Assembly: GCA_021731215.1 (NCBI GenBank) | Contig: JAKFXU010000223.1 | Span: forward strand, 1-18,755 | Direction: 5' to 3' | From: Rhodoferax sp. | Lineage (GTDB): Bacteria > Pseudomonadota > Gammaproteobacteria > Burkholderiales > Burkholderiaceae_C | Length of the DNA stretch: 18,755 bases | Part shown: positions 15,283 through 18,755 of the stretch, piece by piece | How the letters are laid out: every line of letters starts with the position of its first letter | Position numbering within the stretch: the first letter of the stretch is position 1 | Notes under the pieces: generated by a model | What the model was told of the DNA's origin: nothing | Database searches by the model: none | The model's input: only the letters and a program-made list of their open reading frames with translations | Made by a program: the position numbers and the translations under genes

Positions 15283-15699
15283 TCATATCACCAGCGGGCC
15301 GTGGTATTCATCGTCATCCGGAGCAGCCGCCAGCTCAGCCGCCGTCGCTCCGCTGGAGATGCCGGCGCTCTGGCTTTCATGGTCGGCCTGGACGCGCAGC
15401 AGGGTCAGCACGCAGCGCCGCAAATCGATGTACTCCTCGTGGCCGGTGCCGTACTGATCGGCATCGGCGTAAAAAAACTGGCAGCGATAGCGCCCAGGCG
15501 CCACCTTCGACACCACGAAATGGGCGCCACGCTCGCTCCAGTAGAGCGTCGGGCAAATCGTCAGCTCGTCGCTGGCCGGGTCGAGCTTCAGTTCGCTGTC
15601 GGCAAGCTCAGGCAGCACCGGCTTGTTATAGCGTTGCAGCAGCAGCTCGGCCACCAGGTCGCGTTCTACTTCAGTGAAATCAGAGACAATGGCAGGCAC
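15283..15699 (-). CDS. Conserved-looking hypothetical protein, 138 aa
   Basis: Not recognised. It is a soluble 138-residue protein beginning MPAIVSDFTEVERDLVAELL, with a beta-rich middle (TICPTLYWSERGAHFVVSKV, YRCQFFYADADQYGTGHEEY) and a low-complexity tail ending in DDDEYHGPLVI. Two cysteines, in ICPT and RRCV, and no metal motif are seen. The start is GTG 15699, preceded by GAGGG 7 bases upstream; no ATG fits better. Codon use matches its neighbours and the frame is clean, which supports a real gene. It is first in a unit with the metallophosphoesterase, 10 bases apart. A possible promoter lies at 15756-15782. Confidence 0.72.
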   Translation of the reverse strand: MPAIVSDFTEVERDLVAELLLQRYNKPVLPELADSELKLDPASDELTICPTLYWSERGAHFVVSKVAPGRYRCQFFYADADQYGTGHEEYIDLRRCVLTLLRVQADHESQSAGISSGATAAELAAAPDDDEYHGPLVI

Positions 15700-15755
15700 G
15701 GTTAACCCTCGGTTCGGGAAGTGAAGCGCTTTTCTGCTCGGGCGCCAAAGCGCAA

Positions 15756-15782
15756 ATTGTAGTCAAGCCAGGTGATTGGCAA
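15756..15782 (-). promoter_or_regulatory. Candidate promoter for the 138-aa gene
   Basis: On the minus strand, TTGCCA (15782-15777) and TACAAT (15761-15756) resemble -35 and -10 boxes, but the spacer is 15 bases, shorter than usual. A dyad CCATAC-GGA-GTATGG at 15788-15802 sits just upstream and could be an operator. Confidence 0.35.
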
Positions 15783-15960
15783 CCTACCCATACGGAGTAT
15801 GGTTCTGCACCATTTTTTGGTGTGCAATCGAAGCCGGTTTCGCATCGAACTGGCAGCATGCCGACGATTCAGCCTTGACGAATGCAGCATCGGCATCAGG
15901 CCAACAGTGCTCATTCGCCTCGCCATCATTCAACACACGCGTGAAAGTAATTTCGAATGC

Positions 15961-15972
15961 GCAGAATTCTGC
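15961..15972. promoter_or_regulatory. 12-bp perfect palindrome upstream of SulP
   Basis: GCAGAATTCTGC is a perfect palindrome 60 bases upstream of the SulP start, followed by TTTTG. It could be a regulator site, but no family assignment is possible. Confidence 0.25.
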
Positions 15973-16032
15973 TTTTGATTGGCTTGTTCCGATGATCATG
16001 CCGGCGTCGAACAAACCAGGATGGCAGCAACC

Positions 16033-18204
16033 ATGAACAGCAGCCGCAACCTGATTTCAAGCCTCAGGCGCTTGCTCCCGTTCCTCGATTGGTTTCCGGT
16101 CAACTCGGTTCTGCTGCGCGGCGACCTGATCGCCGGCATCACCGGCGCCCTGGTGCTGGTGCCCAAGGCCATGGCCTATGCGCAACTGTCGGGCCTGCCC
16201 GTGCACTTCGGCCTCTACGTGGCTTTTGTGCCCGCCATTCTCGGGGCGCTGTGGGGCTCGTCGCGGCAGTTGGCGACCGGGCCGGTGGCCATCGTCTCCT
16301 TGATGACAGCGGCGGCCATCACGCCACTGGCGGCGCCGTTCTCGGACGACTACATCGCCCTGGCGCTGCTGCTGACTCTGATGGTGGGCATCATCCAGCT
16401 CGCCCTCGGCGCCCTGAAGCTGGGAACGATCATCAACTTCGTGTCACATCCGGTGATCCTGGGGTTCATGAACGCGGCGGCGGTCATCATTGGCCTGTCG
16501 CAACTCGACATGCTGCTGGGCATTCCCAAAGGCCGCAGCGACTCCTTCCTGATGGACATGTGGGAGATGCTGGGCTACCTGCCGCAGGCCCATTTGCCGA
16601 CGCTGGCGATGGCCGCATTCGCCCTGTTCCTGATGCTGGCACTCAAGCGCATTGCCCTGGTGTCCAAGCTCAGCGTGCTGATTGCCGTGGTGGTGACCAT
16701 TGTGGTCAGCCAGTGGCTCAGCTTCGAGCACAAGACCAGTGCCGGGGTTGATCGCATCGCCGACGTCGGCGCGCGCGAACTTGTTGCTGCCTACGCCCAG
16801 GCAGATATGCGCGCCAAGGCCTTGGCCGCAGACGCCAGCGCCGCTAGCGCCCGGCTGCGCACGCTTGAGGCGACCGATCCGCGCGCAGCGGCGCAACTGC
16901 GCCATCAGGTCCACGTGATGCAGATCGATGCGTCTGACCTGCTGGTTGAAAACAAGGACCGACTGCGTGCCATCAACCGCCTGCGCTTCGAGCGCCCCCT
17001 GGAGTCCCAAGCCGGCGGCGTGTCGCTTCATTTGGCCGGGCAACTCCCTGTGGGCACCGAAAGCGATGGTCGACCCTGGCGTATCAAGAAAATTGAAAAA
17101 GGCGAACTTCAACTGATTGGCGGAGGCGATGTCGTTGGCAAGGTGCCCCAGGGGCTACCCGCTTTTCGCGTGCCCACGATCACCCTCGACGGCATTTTGG
17201 CACTGCTATCAGCGGCTATCGTGATCGCGCTGGTGGCCTTCATGGAATCAATCGCCATGGCCAAGGCGCTGGCGGCCAAGACCAAGCAGCGCATCGAGCC
17301 CAACCAGGAACTAATCGGCCAGGGCATGGCCAACCTGGGCGGTGCCTTCTTCCAGTCTTATCCGGCGTGCGGTTCCTTCACCGGCTCGGCCATCAACCTG
17401 CAAGCCGGCGCCAAGACCGGCTTTGCCATGGTATTCAACGGTCTTTTTGTGGTGGGTACCCTGCTGTTCCTGACGCCCTACCTCTACCACCTGCCCAAAG
17501 CCACGCTGGGCGTGATCATTCTGCTAGCCGTCACCAGTCTGATCACGCCCACGGCGCTCAAGCACACCTGGCGCGCCAGCCGGGCCGACGGCGTGGTCGC
17601 CCTCACCACCTTCGTCGTGACGCTGCTGGCGGCACCGCACCTGGACAAGGGCATTCTGGTGGGCGCCGCCCTGGCGATTCTGCTGTATCTGTACCGCACC
17701 ATGAAACCGCGCGTGGCACAACTCGGCCGTCACCCGGACGGCAGCTTGCGCGATGTCCTCTTCCATGCGCAATTGCCAACCAGCCAGAACGTCATCGCCC
17801 TGCGCTTTGACGACGCGCTGTACTTCGCCAACGCGCCTTTTTTTGAAGAAGCGGTGCTGGGGGCAGTGGCCGACAAGCCGCAGGTCAAATACCTGCTGGT
17901 GGTGGGCAACGGCATCAACCAGATCGATGCTTCGGGCGAAGAGGTGGTGCGTCACCTGGTGGAGCGCCTGCGCGACAGCGGAATTACCTTGGTGTTTTCC
18001 GGGCTCAAGAAGCAGGTTCTCGACGTGATGCATCGAACCGGTCTGTTCAATTTGATCGGTGCCAAGCACATTTTCCCGACCGAAGAGCAGGCCTTGACCG
18101 CGATCTACCGCTGGCTCGGTTCTGAGGGCAAAGGCGAGCTATTGGCGCCAGCCGCATCCGATGCGGTGACGGCGCCGGGCGCGGCGACTTTGACTGCACC
18201 ATGA
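16033..18204 (+). CDS. SulP-family anion transporter with STAS domain and large loop insertion
   Basis: A 723-residue SulP/SLC26 anion transporter. The N-terminal half has the SulP signature GDLIAGITGALVLVPKAMAY (30-49) and GLYVAFVPAILGALWGSSRQ; the second half has VAFMESIAMAKALA (401-414) and ACGSFTGSAIN (445-455). A STAS domain lies at about 585-695 (LLVVGNGINQIDASGEEVV). Unusually, about 135 hydrophilic, Ala/Arg-rich residues (232-367) separate membrane segment 7 (about 212-230) from the conserved VGKVPQGLP (368-376), where SulP proteins normally have a short loop. ATG 16033 was chosen, with AGGA 11 bases upstream; ATG 16021 is possible. The stop overlaps the next SulP gene (ATGA). Sulfate is a likely substrate given the neighbours, but bicarbonate or other anions are possible. 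Confidence 0.9.
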   Translation: MNSSRNLISSLRRLLPFLDWFPVNSVLLRGDLIAGITGALVLVPKAMAYAQLSGLPVHFGLYVAFVPAILGALWGSSRQLATGPVAIVSLMTAAAITPLAAPFSDDYIALALLLTLMVGIIQLALGALKLGTIINFVSHPVILGFMNAAAVIIGLSQLDMLLGIPKGRSDSFLMDMWEMLGYLPQAHLPTLAMAAFALFLMLALKRIALVSKLSVLIAVVVTIVVSQWLSFEHKTSAGVDRIADVGARELVAAYAQADMRAKALAADASAASARLRTLEATDPRAAAQLRHQVHVMQIDASDLLVENKDRLRAINRLRFERPLESQAGGVSLHLAGQLPVGTESDGRPWRIKKIEKGELQLIGGGDVVGKVPQGLPAFRVPTITLDGILALLSAAIVIALVAFMESIAMAKALAAKTKQRIEPNQELIGQGMANLGGAFFQSYPACGSFTGSAINLQAGAKTGFAMVFNGLFVVGTLLFLTPYLYHLPKATLGVIILLAVTSLITPTALKHTWRASRADGVVALTTFVVTLLAAPHLDKGILVGAALAILLYLYRTMKPRVAQLGRHPDGSLRDVLFHAQLPTSQNVIALRFDDALYFANAPFFEEAVLGAVADKPQVKYLLVVGNGINQIDASGEEVVRHLVERLRDSGITLVFSGLKKQVLDVMHRTGLFNLIGAKHIFPTEEQALTAIYRWLGSEGKGELLAPAASDAVTAPGAATLTAP

Positions 18205-18755
18205 TTGGCACCACGGACTTGTCGCGCTGGTTCCCGTTCCTCGGCTGGTGGCCGCGCGTCACGGCTGGCTCGTTCAAGCTCGACCTATTTGCCGCCTTCA
18301 CCGGCGCCCTGATTGTGTTGCCCCAGGCGGTCGCCTTCGCCAGCATCGCCGGGCTGCCGCCGCAATACGGTCTGTACGCCGCCATGATCCCGGCGGTGGT
18401 GGCGGCGCTGTGGGGTTCGAGCTGGCATCTGGTGTCGGGCCCGACCACGGCGATTTCGATCGTCGTGTTCGCCTCGGTCAGCCCGCTGGCGCCGCCCGGC
18501 AGTGCGCACTACATCGGCCTGGTGCTGACCCTCACCCTGCTGGCCGGAGCGATCCAGTTGGCGATGGGGCTGGCGCGCCTGGGTGCGCTGGTCAACCTGA
18601 TCTCCCACACCGTCATTCTCGGCTTCACCGCCGGCGCGGCCGGTCTGATCGCGGCCAGTCAGATCAAGCACTTCTTCGGACTGGCGGTGCCCAGCGGCCT
18701 GCATTTCCACGAGATCGTCATGTTCGCCGTCAATCACCTCGGTGAAGCCCACCTT
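18201..18755 (+). CDS. Second SulP-family anion transporter (N-terminal part, cut by window edge)
   Basis: Partial gene of 185 codons, open to the right edge. It begins MIGTTDLSRWFPFLGWWPRV and has the SulP motif LDLFAAFTGALIVLPQAVAF, then GLPPQYGLYAAMIPAVVAAL and SGPTTAIS, then NLISHTVILGFTAGAAGLIA. It resembles its upstream neighbour but is clearly a different sequence, so it is an old paralogue rather than a recent copy. Its ATG overlaps the stop of the first SulP gene by 4 bases (ATGA), so the two are translationally coupled. Whether it has a STAS domain or the loop insertion lies beyond the window. Confidence 0.9.
   Translation, partial: MIGTTDLSRWFPFLGWWPRVTAGSFKLDLFAAFTGALIVLPQAVAFASIAGLPPQYGLYAAMIPAVVAALWGSSWHLVSGPTTAISIVVFASVSPLAPPGSAHYIGLVLTLTLLAGAIQLAMGLARLGALVNLISHTVILGFTAGAAGLIAASQIKHFFGLAVPSGLHFHEIVMFAVNHLGEAHL

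Larger units (their letters stand above)
15700..16032. other. Divergent intergenic region without a convincing gene
   Basis: This 333-base stretch separates the minus-strand 138-aa gene from the plus-strand SulP gene. It is less GC-rich than its surroundings. Short open frames exist on both strands (for example 15772-15978 and 15784-16014) but have no recognisable motif, and none has a good ribosome site. It holds a possible minus-strand promoter, several dyads (15788-15802, 15806-15826, 15961-15972), and the start region of the SulP gene. Confidence 0.6.

Noticed and set aside
15772..16014. Small genes in the divergent region on either strand
   Set aside because: No ribosome sites, no recognisable motifs, frames overlap one another; cysteine-rich translations look random.

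Overview
This window looks like a chromosomal sulfur-oxidation island from a GC-rich betaproteobacterium, probably Burkholderiales or a relative. Reasons: high GC with strong third-position bias; a soe + sat-aprBA + qmoAB-hdrCB gene set typical of chemolithotrophic sulfur oxidisers; and intergenic palindromes of a kind common in betaproteobacterial genomes. Assignment is from recalled family signatures only; no search was run. No tRNA, rRNA, CRISPR array, transposase or integrase was found.

Layout. 1-2136 (+): 3' end of soeA, then soeB and soeC, a membrane-bound molybdopterin sulfite dehydrogenase. 2281-6050 (+): sat, aprB, aprA, the APS route of sulfite oxidation, closed by a clear intrinsic terminator at 6079-6114 and followed by a 29-bp perfect palindrome. 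6252-7151 (+): a YkgJ-like cysteine-cluster protein. 7152-7335: nested inverted repeats. 7343-7732 (-): a single-domain rhodanese. 7825-8696: a scrambled block with a fragment of hdrB (-) fused at a 3-base junction to a 5'-truncated copy of the ykgJ-like gene (+). 8795-14516 (-): an operon read right to left as qmoA, qmoB, hdrC, hdrB and a CBS-domain gene. 14766-15699 (-): a two-gene unit (unknown 138-aa protein, then a YfcE-type metallophosphoesterase) ending in an intrinsic terminator. 15700-16032: a divergent intergenic region. 16033 to the right edge (+): two overlapping SulP anion transporter genes, the second cut by the window.

How the genes fit together. Cytoplasmic sulfite can be oxidised directly by SoeABC, with electrons going to quinone, or by AprBA (sulfite + AMP to APS) followed by Sat (APS + PPi to ATP + sulfate). 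AprBA electrons probably go to the QmoAB-HdrCB flavin/iron-sulfur proteins. This set has no transmembrane QmoC, so how it reaches quinone is open. Both routes make sulfate in the cytoplasm, so the SulP pair may move sulfate, although direction cannot be read from sequence. The rhodanese fits sulfane-sulfur handling. The CBS protein could sense AMP/ATP, which the Apr-Sat route directly changes; this is inference.

The most unusual items are the hdrB/ykgJ chimeric remnant with two in-frame internal deletions, a SulP transporter with a roughly 130-residue insertion in a predicted periplasmic loop, and the CBS-domain gene at the end of the qmoAB-hdrCB operon.
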